Shown here: piece after piece, positions 10,892 to 21,500 of the stretch
Layout of the letters: each line of letters starts with the position of its first letter
Numbering within the stretch: the first letter of the stretch is position 1
Assembly: GCA_030068145.1 (NCBI GenBank)
Contig: JAPJBO010000267.1
Location: 62,001 to 126,000 of the forward strand
DNA length: 64,000 bases
Reading direction: 5' to 3'
From: Diplonema papillatum
Taxonomy: Eukaryota > Euglenozoa > Diplonemea > Diplonemida > Diplonemidae
Translations under genes and position numbers: made by a program
Notes under the pieces: model-generated
What the model was told of the DNA's origin: nothing
What the model saw: the letters and a program-made list of their open reading frames with translations, nothing else
Database searches by the model: none

Positions 10892-11786
10892 GGCCTGCTT
10901 CTTCTCTTCTTGTTGGACGGTTCAGACTTGCCGGCCTTCGCCTTGTTTTTCGAGCCCTTAGGCCTTCCCATTTCCCCCCCCAGGCATCTTGTTAAGAACC
11001 ATCCATCCATCCATCAGCCGGCTGACCCCCCCCCCCCCCCCCCCCCCTCAGGCTATTTTCACTGTGGAGGGGGGAGACGCTACCTGTCACACTCTAAGGT
11101 GGTCACCACGGTGGGCGGTCAGAAAAAAAAAATTTTTTTTTTGCCCCAAATACCCCAAATACCACACTTTGGAAAATTTTTGTGGGCCCACTTTTGGCAG
11201 GGAATTTTGACCATTTCACCTTAGAGAATTTGACCACCCAGCCTCCAAGGCAACTGCACTGTAGAGGGGGGGGGGGGGGGGGGGTCTGGTTTATCCGGCC
11301 ATCCGGCCAAAGTGGCTGATCCTTAACAAGAGCGCTGTCCCCCCCCCCCCTTCGAAGTTGTGTGTTTGTTTCCTGTGTTCTTGCTGCTGGTCTCCGCAAC
11401 CGCAATGACCAAGTTCGCAACGACTGTTATGTGCAAGAATAGAAATACTAAGAATACGAAGCTATACTAAGGATACTGAGTATTTTCATTGGAAAACGTT
11501 CACCCGCACCCCACCCGCACCCCCGACGGACTCACCCCGATTCCGTGTAAGTCCGTGTGGGAGTGTTTTTAGTCCGTGTAAGTCGGGCGGAATGCGGCGG
11601 ACTGCATAATATGATATATTTGCAAAAAAACTTAAGTTTTTTTGCAAATATATGCATGTTTGTACGAACATGCATATATTTGCAAAAAAAAAACAATAAA
11701 GTGCGCATATATCTGTAAATTACCCTAATTTTTTTGTGCGATAATGCGATAATTATTATCGCATGCGAATCGTTTGACCACTATGC

Positions 11787-13376
11787 GGCGGAGTCACCCC
11801 CCCTTCCCACCCCCCACCCCTTAGGGGGGTGCGGTTGTAAAGGGAAATTTCTTGATTTTGCATTTTGTCGGGAAAAGATGCGAGAGGTGGTGTTTTGCCT
11901 TACCCCCCCCCCCCCACGCATGCTTGCTTGAGAGCGGAGCGGCGAACGGCTGAAACGGAACGGTGCGACGCCCCCCTCCCACGCACCCAAAAGGAGACGT
12001 ACACGGCGGACTCCCACCGGGCGGGGAGAGTGTTTGTGAGGGAGCCTTTTTTTTTTTTTTTTTTTTTTTTTGGAACAACATCAGGGGTCTTTAAAAGTTT
12101 GGGGGTTGGAGCGGAAAACCCGGTGTTAGCCATAAACCCGGTGAAAGGTCAAATTTTTTTTTTTTCCAACACTTGGGCAGCAGGGATGCTTTGGGACGAA
12201 AACCTACGCTCTAAACCGGGGTTTTGGGGAATCACACGGCATTCACTACTGTAGCCCGACCCGCACAGTAGGCTGTCTTGACGCTTCGGGTGGGGGGAGA
12301 CCTGCCCGCGCAGCGAATATATTTTGTGGTGAGCCACCTTTTGGCTTCTGCGTGCGTGTGCCGCCTCTGGTGCACGATTGAACCAGCGTTAAACTCCGGA
12401 ACACCGATCCAGCAACTCTTTTTGTGGCGGTTTTGTGTTTCTTAAAGGAGCCCTGCGCCGCAGGCGCGGAAACTTTTAAACGGTCGCACTTACGGATCAA
12501 AGCAGATGGGCAGTAGGTGGCTCGTCACAACTAGGTTGGCTCACATGTCAATTAAACCTGCGCCGCAGGCGCGGAAATTTTGACGGTCGCACTTACAGCT
12601 AAACAGATGGACGGAAACACGTTGGTTGTTCACCGGCTGCAGCAGGTTTTCGTCCTGCACAACGCCCCTGCATTGCCTGCCACGGTGGAACACTGTGAAC
12701 AGAATGAGCAAATAATGCGGTAGCGTTTCCACGAGAACATTTCCACCAGGTTTCCACCATGAGAGAAATTTCCGCCAGTAGCTTTCGCCTCGAGAAAATT
12801 TCCACCAGTTTTCTGTCACGAGAGAAATTTCCACCACCAGTTTCCCACGAAGCAAAATTTCCGCCAGTAGTTTTCACGAAAACATTTCCATCATCGGTTT
12901 CCGTCACGAGAGAAATTTCCGTCAGTAGTTTCCGCCACGAGAAAATTTCCATCAGTTTTCTGTCGTGAGAAAAATTTACACCAACAGTTTCCCACGAAAG
13001 AAATTTCCGACAGTAGTTTCCACGAGAACATTTCCATCAGGTTTCCGCCACGAGAAAACTTCCATCACTTTTCTGTCGTGAGAGAAATTTTCCACCACAA
13101 CAGTATTCCACAAAAGAAATTTCCGCCAGTAGTTTCCACGACAAAATTTCCATCAGTTTTCTGTCGTGAGAAAATTTTCCACCACCAGTTTCCCTTCCCA
13201 CGAAAGAAATTTCCGCCGGTAGTTTCCACGAGAAAATTTCCAGCCTACACAGGGACAAAACAGAAATCTGGAAAAAAAATTTCCCCAGAAAATTTCTGAC
13301 TTTTTTTTTTTTTTCCTCTTTTTTTGGCACACCGGGTTTTCCCGGTGTCTGACACCGGGACACCGGGTTTTTAAAG
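11787..13376. repeat. Non-coding: direct repeats and degenerate tandem array
   Basis: No gene was recognised. C, G and T homopolymers are common, including a 23-base T run near 12050. A 60-bp block with CTGCGCCGCAGGCGCGGAAA occurs twice (about 12450-12512 and 12555-12615). From about 12730 to 13255 there is a diverged tandem array of 25-35-bp units built on TTTCCACGAGAAAATTTCC. Confidence 0.6.
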
Positions 13377-14199
13377 TCCCCTGAACAACATTACAGGGTA
13401 TTAGTTCGAAGGCTTCCGGGGTTTGCAGATTTAGACTGTTACTGTGGGGTGGTTTTGGGCGGTGTTTCGGTGCCGTTTTCGCCGATGTACGGCATCTTGG
13501 GGCGGAGCCGACACATCTTCACAACTTCGTTCGGCAAAAGAGGAGTCTTCTTGGGTCCTTTATGGGTCAATTATGGTCCCCCCGTCAGTTCGGCGACACA
13601 TTTTGCGGGCGTTTTTCAACCAGTCTGGATCAAGCTTTTCGGGGGCTTCCGAATGATTGTGGGTTGGGGCCAGAATATTATTGGCGCCATATATTATGGG
13701 GACGCGCTCCAAAAACAGTCAAAATCGTAAACAGACAGTCTCGTCAGGCAGCTGAAGGGGGGTGGACCTGGGGACCTATTTTCCTATGATTCCTATGACA
13801 ATAGGTCCACGGTTTTGGTGTATCTGCACCTGCACCGCCGTGCTTACAACAACATTTTTAGCGTTATTTTTTACCACCATCGCGCCGAAAGGCGCGACGG
13901 AAAATTTGGGCAAAAATGATTCCGCCCCCCCTTTATCATGTGTGGGCTACTCTTAGCTCGTGTGGGTTACTCAACTGCCAAACAGGACCTTGGCCCAGTA
14001 ATGAAGCGCAGTGGTAGCTGCAACCTGCCGACCCGAAGCTGAATACAATTGAACGGCAGCGGCTGGGTCTCAGCAGCGGAGGCTCAGCAGCCTTCCAGCA
14101 CCTTCAGCACTGCTACAAACACCGCACCCCCCGCCTATATTATATTTACTTACTACGACGGTCTAAATCTGCAACGGAAACTAATCCCCTGAACAACAT
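13377..14199. mobile_element. Candidate 0.8-kb insertion with 15-bp flanking repeats
   Basis: TCCCCTGAACAACAT occurs exactly at 13377-13391 and 14185-14199. The enclosed 793 bp has related inner ends: TTGCAGATTTAGAC near the left and GTCTAAATCTGCAA near the right, each with a TTAGTT and TCCG block outside. This looks like a non-autonomous inverted-repeat element, but a 15-bp target duplication is unusual for one. The plus-strand open frame at 13449-13730 resembles nothing I know. Confidence 0.45.
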
Positions 14200-14956
14200 A
14201 CCACGCTGGACATGTCAGTACAAAAAAGAAAGTTGGCAGCGTTGGAACCTGCCATGTAAAGATACAAAACAGGTCCTTCGCACACACAATCCGCAATGCA
14301 GGAGTTTCTGCTCTTCGTATTGTCTGACGAGAACTGCCTAGAAGGAAGGGAGAAGTAAGAACACGTCTTTGTAACTGATATGCACTAGCGCAAGGGAATG
14401 TTGAGTGACTGCCTTACCCCGGGGAAACGAGCTTGGGCGAGGTCACCTAGGAACCAAGAAAACTTGAATTTTTCTTTGAACCAACCACACACTGAAGGCT
14501 GTGTGAAGTTGTCTAATTGACACATCGCGTGCGAAGAGATAACCGCGCCGCCGGCGATGCAGAGTATCGCCACAGATTCTTTGCATTCTAACCCAAAACT
14601 CTAATCGGCTTCCGTGGTGCATCAACTCAGGAAGTGCGCACAAACAAAGCATGCACTAACCCCCCGGCTGGAATACACTGTGTACGTCTTCCTTTCCGCC
14701 ATCGGATGCTGGGGTCACCGTGTAAGCATGGTTGGGGTCCCTGCGGCCGCGAGCCGTACCGTTTCTTTTTGCCGCCGACTGCCGCTGTGGGGCGCTGACT
14801 GAAAAGATGGACAAAGCGAAGAAAGGAGAGCCCTGAACAAAACGGAAAAAGGAAGAAGGAGAATGCGAGAGAGAGAAAAAAGAAAAAGCAGGTAAATACG
14901 AAGCGAATGGTGAAAAAAAGAGAAGACAAATGGAAGAAGAAAATGAAGAAGAAAAC

Positions 14957-15116
14957 GAAGTGCGTAGTTTTGGTTTATTCTTTTGCTTTTCGTTGTCGAC
15001 AACATTATTTACTTTCAGCGTCTTTGCATGCCTTTTTAGTGACGGTATTTTTGGTTTTCTTTCTTTACCATGGATTTTCTGGACTTTATGGTGCCATAGA
15101 GTTGTCGTACTCTCTC
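14957..15116 (+). repeat. 155-bp dispersed repeat, paired with 20716-20872
   Basis: A block starting TGCGTAGTTTTGGTTTATTC and containing TTTTCTGGACTTTATGGTGC recurs at 20716-20872 with about 94 percent identity by eye. Its first 45 bases also occur at 22410 and 28245, each time directly before an AGGTGTCA-type MITE, so the two travel together. Confidence 0.8.
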
Positions 15117-15424
15117 TATGTCAATTATGACAAATGAACTATGACAAATGGAAGAACAAGACTCAGAGAGATATACCCGCACCCCCTCGGGTTGCGCAGT
15201 GCATGAGCCATGTTGTGGGTTTTGTTGCCTTTTTTTTTGACGAATGCGGCCAGGGATTATTCTAATCCCCGAAATTCGGGGAAATCATGGTTAAAAAGTC
15301 TGTAGCATGGCCGGAATTTTTTTTTTTTCCGCGTTGAGCGAGGTTTTTTTTGATGACCTGCAATCCCGGTATACGACCTTCGTGGGAGTGCTGCTGCTTC
15401 GCCACTTTGTTGTAGACCCCACCT

Positions 15425-15775
15425 GTGGGTCTTGCGGGAACGTGGGAGGCTGTCAGCTTCTCCATCCGGCACTCGGCTCAAGACTTCTGTTTTCATCTTG
15501 CGGTGTTAGCTGCACGGGGTTTCGGCCCCGTGCAACAGCTGAGTGTCTTCACACAAGCGGCACATCTCACCCGAGAATGTGGCAAGCTCTCTCTGTGCAA
15601 TGAGCTTGGCCTGACCAGCTATTCCAAACTCCTCGTGCAAGCACCCGTCATGGTCGGCAGTCACTACCTGGGTCACAGTTTTGAGTCCTGTACCGAGGCT
15701 CGCTCGCACGGGGAAGTGGCGCGAATCACTTGTCGCCAAGCATTCTGCAATGCTGACGACTGCTACCCCGTGTGC
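15425..15775 (+). repeat. 320-bp dispersed repeat, paired with 32396-32715
   Basis: This copy and the one at 32396-32715 are about 95 percent identical. Open frames exist on both strands, but most differences between the copies change the amino acid on either strand, so protein-level constraint is not apparent. I treat it as a non-coding dispersed repeat. Confidence 0.7.
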
Positions 15776-15954
15776 TTGTGTGTATGTCTTTGTTGCCTAT
15801 TTCCGACGATTCGACTTATTTTATTGTCGGAGTCAACTCCACACGTTGGCGAGTGAGCTGGTCTGCACCGCTCACCTGCGGTGGTTTGAATGGCGCTCCG
15901 ATACTGAGTAGTCCAGGGACGACAGACTTATGAATTCCCGAGCTCTTTGTAGAC

Positions 15955-16110
15955 GGTTTCGAGGTTATAAGGATCCTTGTTTTGTGTCCACGGTCGACAG
16001 TCAAGGCGGATTGGTGTTCTTTCTTTGTGTGTGGGTATATAGCTGGTGCCTGCTAGTTCGTGTGTTGGCTGGTCTTCGCAGCTGTGTTTTCTATGTCTTT
16101 AGAGCAGCGT
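15955..16110 (+). repeat. Dispersed repeat, paired with 3733-4075
   Basis: Second copy of the block described at 3733-4075, here without the extra spacer. The stretch from 16110 to 16550 holds CAGCCGGCTGAT-type inverted repeats (GATCAGCCGGCTTGCCGGCTGAT near 16120 is a near-perfect palindrome, repeated in part near 16512) and no gene. Confidence 0.6.
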
Positions 16111-16551
16111 GCGCGCGATCAGCCGGCTTGCCGGCTGATTAAACTTCGAGCCTTTTTTTGTTTTTTTTTTTTTAATAGTACATCTGTACTGACGGGAACA
16201 TTTCCGGAACAACGGTTGCACATGAAAGAGAAAACGAAGCCAACAAAAACGTTTATACCCTGTACACGCGAAGAACAAGAAACTTTTGCCTTATCATTTC
16301 CATCACCTTTGTTGGTCAGTTGACTGATCGTCCGTTGCTTCGTTTATCAGTGCAAGCCCCAACTCCGGAAATGTTCTTTACTAGCAGACTCGCACAAAAT
16401 CAGCCGAAGTTCAGTGCAAGCTTTGGCTTTGCCGCCCACGGAGCGGAATCAGCTTGATGCACCGGCATGATGTTGTCGTAAGACCCTTCTTACCGGCAGA
16501 CTTTCCAAATCAGCCGGCTGATAATCAGCCGGTCAGTTTTTCGAGAATTTC

Positions 16552-16655
16552 TTTTGTGTTAACAATGCACGGTTGGTACTAAAAATTAGTAGTTGGCAGC
16601 GTACTACATGAAACTTACCAAAGCAGGTGAGTTCCGCTAGTGCGCACAAACAAAA
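16552..16655 (-). repeat. 110-bp dispersed repeat with intron-like core, copy 2
   Basis: Inverted copy. The intron-like core is 16579-16618 read on the minus strand: GTAAGT to TTTTTAG, 40 nt, with CTACTAAT. It is almost identical to copy 1. Confidence 0.7.
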
Positions 16656-16759
16656 TCAGTCGCTTTTTTTCCTTCGCGCGAACACTGCTTTAGAGGGTAA
16701 GTTCTTTAGCGTTCTTTACTCGCACTTTTGTACGTGAGTACTAGATGTTTTCTTTCCGA

Positions 16760-16831
16760 TTAAGCCGTGCAAGTCTCAGAGTGAATGGATGAACCGTCGG
16801 ACGTGGGATGGCTGCTGCTGCTGCTGCTGCA

Positions 16832-16899
<68 letters not shown>

Positions 16900-17140
16900 G
16901 GCCTTCGTGCGGCGCTTCGTACGAGGAGCACAGCCCGCTGTCGAGGGAGAACTGCGGGGCGGAAAACGCGTTGCGCGGCTCCGCCTTCCGAGGCGCGATG
17001 AACGCCACCTCCTGCCCCAGGAACGAGAAGCCGGCGAACTCCTTCTCGTCGTCAGCGGCGAGAGGGCTGCCGCGTGCGAGATGTTCCCGTTTTGGTACGC
17101 GATGTCCGTGTTGGGCCGGTTATCCATGTCCACCTCTCTT
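16760..17140 (-). pseudogene. Third copy of the kinase terminal exon, with long CAG tract
   Basis: This is the 3' half of the kinase's last exon (from [10 protein letters not shown] through the FAGFSF hydrophobic motif to SSYEAPHEG), duplicated a second time downstream. The CAG/CTG tract is about 30 units, against about 10 in the original. A small deletion before it puts the repeat in the Ser frame instead of Gln. The two parts lie in different frames here, so this copy does not encode the original tail and is probably decayed. It could still act as an alternative 3' end. Confidence 0.75.
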
Positions 17141-17391
17141 CACCCTTCAGAATATAGAAGCGATTCTGACCTTACCACTTCGGGTCCTGCGTATTCCAAC
17201 TACGTTACTTCCTACCCTCCAGCTCGGTTGATGCCGGGAAGGGGATCCTACGAGAGAAGATACCCACACCCAAACTAGGAGTTGCACGCCAAAAAAACCT
17301 GCCACCGATTCTCCGAACGTACTGTTTTCGGTGAGTCACCGTCTGCAAGCATACTGCCGTGCCGTACCGAATACAAGCGGCTGTAGGCTAT

Positions 17392-17661
17392 TCAGCGGCC
17401 CCTCACTACTCGGCTACCACCTAACTGCTGTTGATGCTGCTGCTGCTGCTGCTGCTGCGGGGCCTGCTGGAAGCCTTCGTGCGGCGCTTCGTACGAGGAG
17501 CACAGCCCGCTGTCCTTCCGAGGCGCGATGAACGGCACCTCCTGCCCCAGGAACGAGAAGCCGGCGAACTCCTTTTCGACGTCGGCGGCAGAGGTTGCCG
17601 CGTACGAGATGTTCCCGTTTTGGTACGCGATGTCCGTGTTGGGCCGGTTATCCATGCCCAC
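17392..17661 (-). pseudogene. Second copy of the kinase terminal exon
   Basis: In-frame copy of the last part of the kinase, from [14 protein letters not shown] through [11 protein letters not shown] to a short polyQ tail. It lacks 14 residues between FIAPRK and DSGLCSSYE (42 bases, so the frame is kept). The DNA after its stop also matches the DNA after the stop of the original, so the duplicated unit (about 560 bp) includes exon end plus presumed 3' UTR. It could serve as an alternative last exon, but no clear splice acceptor was found at its upstream edge. Confidence 0.75.
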
Positions 17662-17973
17662 CTCTCTTCGTCCTTCAGATTATAGACACCAAAAGCCTAC
17701 TGTTGACAGTTGACAAGCGATTCTGACCTTACCACTTCGGGTCCTGCGTAACCCAACTGGTACTTCCCACCCTCCACCTAGCTCGGTTGATGCCGAATAG
17801 TGGATTTTCCAGTGTGCAGACTGCACCCAATCCGAGGTGGTGGTACGCCAGTCAGACCTGCCATCGATTTTCCGAACGTATTGCTTCTCGGTGAGTCACC
17901 GCCTGCGAGCATATTGCCCTGGGGTAATGAAGGTGAACCGGATAAACGGCTGTCGGCTATTCAGCGGCCCCTT

Positions 17974-17997
17974 CTACTCGGCTACCACCTGCTGTTG

Positions 17998-18031
<34 letters not shown>

Positions 18032-18555
18032 GGGGCCTGCTGGAAGCCTTCGTGCGGCGCTTCGTACGAGGAGCACAGCCCGCTGTCGAGGGGGAACTGC
18101 GGGGCGGAAAACGCGTTGCGCGGCTCCGCCTTCCGATGCGCGATGAACGGCACCTCCTGCCCCAGGAACGAGAAGCCGGCGAACTCCTTTTCGACGTCGG
18201 CGGCAGAGGTTGCCGCGTACGAGATGTTCCCGTTTTGGTACGCAATGTCCGTGTTGGGCCGGTCGTCTATGCCGACCTCTCCGTCGTCACATTCGGGGAT
18301 GAAAGGAGCCGTCACTCGTCGATGCCGGAGTTCGTTCCAAGAGATGGGCTTGAAGAACTTCAGCAGCTTCGCCGAGGCCAGGCTGCAGAGCCGGTTGATC
18401 GGGTCGCGTTCGAGGGTCGACGAGATGAACTCTTTCGCCCGCGGTGACACCCGCGTGGCCGGGTACTTGATGCTTTCCTCCATCACCCGCACGAACATCT
18501 CCTGCATGCTGTCGCCGCCTTGGAACGGGGTCACTCCGACCAGCATTTCGTACAT
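17974..18555 (-). CDS. Kinase exon D: C-lobe, hydrophobic motif, polyQ tail
   Basis: The acceptor is CCCCGCGCAG just above 18555. The exon encodes [27 protein letters not shown], the FAGFSF hydrophobic motif and a Gln-rich tail (CAG/CTG tract near 17998-18032), with the stop at 17976-17974. Its acceptor edge is repeated many times upstream and its 3' half twice downstream. Confidence 0.9.
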
Positions 18556-21500
18556 CTGCGCGGGGATTTGGGGGTAAATCTCGGGTTATTGTGCACGGTG
18601 TATGCTCATCTGAGGATCCGGGGGTTTAAAGGCTCCGGGTGACCGGGGTCACTCCGACCAGCATTTCGTACATCTGCACGAGGAATTGGGGGTAAATCTC
18701 GTTCAGTCTCAATTTAAATTTAGAGTGACAGCACGATGAGGGGTCCGGGGTTTGGAGATCCGGGGTACAAGGCTTCAGGTGACCTTTTCGTACATCTGCG
18801 TGGGGATTTGGGGTAAATCTCGGGTTATTGTGCACGGTGTATGCTCATCTGAGGATCCGGGGGTTTAAAGGCTCCGGGTGACCGGGGTCACTCCGACCAG
18901 CATTTCGTACATCTGCACGAGGAATTGGGGGTAAATCTCGTTCAGTCTCAATTTAAATTTAGAGTGACAGCACGATGAGGGGTCCGGGGTTTGGAGATCC
19001 GGGGTACAAGGCTTCAGGTGACCTTTTCGTACATCTGCGTGGGGATTTGGGGTAAATCTCGGGTTATTGTGCACGGTGTATGCTCATCTGAGGATCCGGG
19101 GGTTTAAAGGCTCCGGGTGACCGGGGTCACTCCGACCAGCATTTCGTACATCTGCACGAGGAATTGGGGGTAAATCTCGTTCAGTCTCAATTTAAATTTA
19201 GAGTGACAGCACGATGAGGGGTCCGGGGTTTTGAAGTCTCCGGGTATCATCGTCGAAAGAGTTCCATTCTATTACACATGCTTCTGTGAATCTCGGTTTG
19301 TTGTTTAGAGTGTAAGCTCTTGGAGATCCGGGGTACAAGGCTTCAGGTGACCTTTTCGTACATCTGCGTGGGGATTTGGGGTAAATCTCGGGTTATTGTG
19401 CACGGTGTAAGCTCATCTGAGGATCCGGGGGTTTGAGGCTCCATCAGGGCGACCATCGTCGAAAGGGTTCCATTATGTCATTGGGTATCTCAGTTTATTG
19501 TTTCGGGGTGTACGTAATTGTTTAGTCTAAATTAGAGTTATGGCACGCATACGGGTCCGGGGTTTTGAAGTCTCCGAGAATCTCAGAGTGTAAGTTCGCT
19601 TGGGTGCTGTCGCCGCCTTGGAACGGGGTCACTCCGACCAGCATTTAGAACATCTGCGCGGAGATTTGGGGGTAAATCTCGGGTTGTTGTGCACGGTGTA
19701 TGCTCATCTGAGGATACGAGGGTTGAAAGGCTCCGGGTGACCACCGTCGAAAGGGTTACATTGTGGCATTGGGTATCTCAGTTTATTGGTTCGGGGTGTA
19801 CGTAATTGTTTAGTCTAAATCAGAGTTGTGGCACGCTTAGGGGTCCGGGGTTTTGAAGTCTCCGAGAATCTCAGAGTGTAAGCTCGCCTGGGTGCTGTCG
19901 CCGCCTTGGAACGGGGTCACTCCGACCAGCATTTCGTACATCTGCGGAGGGATTTGGGGGTGAATCTCGGGTTATTGTTTAGAGTGTAAGTAATTGTTCA
20001 GCATTATTTGTTAGTCTCCGGTTGACCGTAAAGGCTTGGGTAGGGAGGAGGGTTGAAAAGGAATAATAAAATCCTCACTCCTATGCTTGTGTCACCCTCG
20101 TCCACCGCTCCTGCCCTGCTTGCCGCGCGCCGTATGGTTGGAGTAAAAGGTGAAGCCAGAAAGCTGCTAATCTTGCTGCTGACCACATGAAGTGGTGTCA
20201 CGGGAACTCCGAAGAAAAATGAAGCAGAGGGAGGGGAAGCAAGCTACTTTGCTTCTCTGGACGGATTGGTGCGGCAAACCTGTCGTTCGGATTATTATTA
20301 GTCTTCAAAGAAACAAGTTTCTTTTCCTACCTACTACTCTCCTCCTCGCCCGTCTCGCTGTCTCGTCCTTGCTGCTGCGTGATGCCAGATTAAAAGGTTA
20401 AAATTATGGTGTTGTTCTCGGGAGCGCCGGGGTAATAACGTTTGTACAAGTGTTAGTTCTCGTCGGAATAGTATTAATCTTTTAAGATCTTCGATCTTTT
20501 ACGACTAAAAAAAATCGGTCTGCTGCCGATGGAATAAAAAAGGTTATACCATCACTCCTAGTGCCCAGAAGTCTACAGCTTTCTTGTAGCCGTGGCCCTC
20601 CAGCACCTCTGGAGCCACGTATTGTGGTGTTCCGCAGAACGTGTACGCCTGTGTGGGTGCGGTTGATCTGCTTCTTAGGGCACACTGAGGGGCCTCCCGT
20701 TGTTTCGAACTAGAAGAAATGCGTAGTTTTGGTGTATTATTTTGCTTTTCGTTTGCGACAACATTATTTACTTTCAGCGTCTTTTCATGCCTTTTTAGTG
20801 ACGGTATTTTTGGGTTTCTTCCTTTGCCATGGATTTTCTGGACTTTGTGGTGCCATAGAGTTGTCGTACTCTTCGGTTTTTCACGTTCAAAACAGAAGAA
20901 ACTGTCCAAAAAGGAGAATGTCTTTGAATAAGCGCGCCTTTGTTGCGGGTTTTCGACGATCCCGTGGGACGTGCAGATTAGTTTGTTCGTCAAATTCCGA
21001 TTAGTGCGTGCTTGTGGCGATCGGTGGTTAGCCGCCGAATTAGTTGTCTGGGGTTTGCTTATCTTATGTCTGAGCTAGACTTGATCTCATGCATTTAGAA
21101 GCCTTGATGTGGGCAAACTTTTCTGAAGGGACTGGGCTTTAGAAGACCTGATGTGGGCCAACGTTTCAGAAGACCTGATGCGGGCCAACTTTTCTAGCGT
21201 TTATTGTGGTTTAGGGGTTCGGTGTTTTAGGGTCTCCGGTTGACCATTGAGGCTGTGAGGCGGGTGGTAGTGAGGGACCCACCAATTCTCTTACCTCGTG
21301 TAACCACCACTCTTACGACTCTCAGAGCACGAAGGGTATCTTCCCACATTGACTCTCTTTTCGTGATTTTTCGGTACTGCTGAGAGCAGATCGTTGTCTT
21401 CTTTTCAGAGTGAAAAGTTCGCAGGAGAAGTTTCCTTCTCTTCTCGTGTTTCCGGCGATTGTCGGCGCATCAGTTGCCTGCGACGGCGTTCTTTTGGTTG

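Larger units (their letters stand above)
7146..11786. mobile_element. 4.6-kb DNA transposon with long inverted repeats
   Basis: The left end reads CAGGCATAGCGGTCAAAC (7146) and the right end is its near inverse (GACCACTATGC, ending 11786). Inside are longer inverted arms: 8139-8450 matches the inverse of 11385-11690 over about 300 bp. The left arm is enlarged by a block (about 7440-8135) with a palindromic minisatellite, on both sides of which the same AT-rich palindromes occur. The cargo is a hAT-like transposase on the minus strand. No target duplication was found; the base right of the right terminus has diverged. The MITE at 60850-61060 has both of its ends. Confidence 0.8.

Noticed and set aside
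7146-11786. 8-bp target duplication around the large transposon
   Set aside because: The flanks CCCCCCCC and GGCGGAGT do not match. The right flank has probably changed, so no duplication is claimed.
15425-15856. Possible gene shared with 32300-32788
   Set aside because: Differences between the two copies mostly change amino acids on either strand, and there is no intact common start, so protein constraint is not supported.
16785-17231. Leu-, Ala- and Cys-rich plus-strand frames over the CTG tract
   Set aside because: They arise from the trinucleotide repeat, antisense to the duplicated kinase exon.
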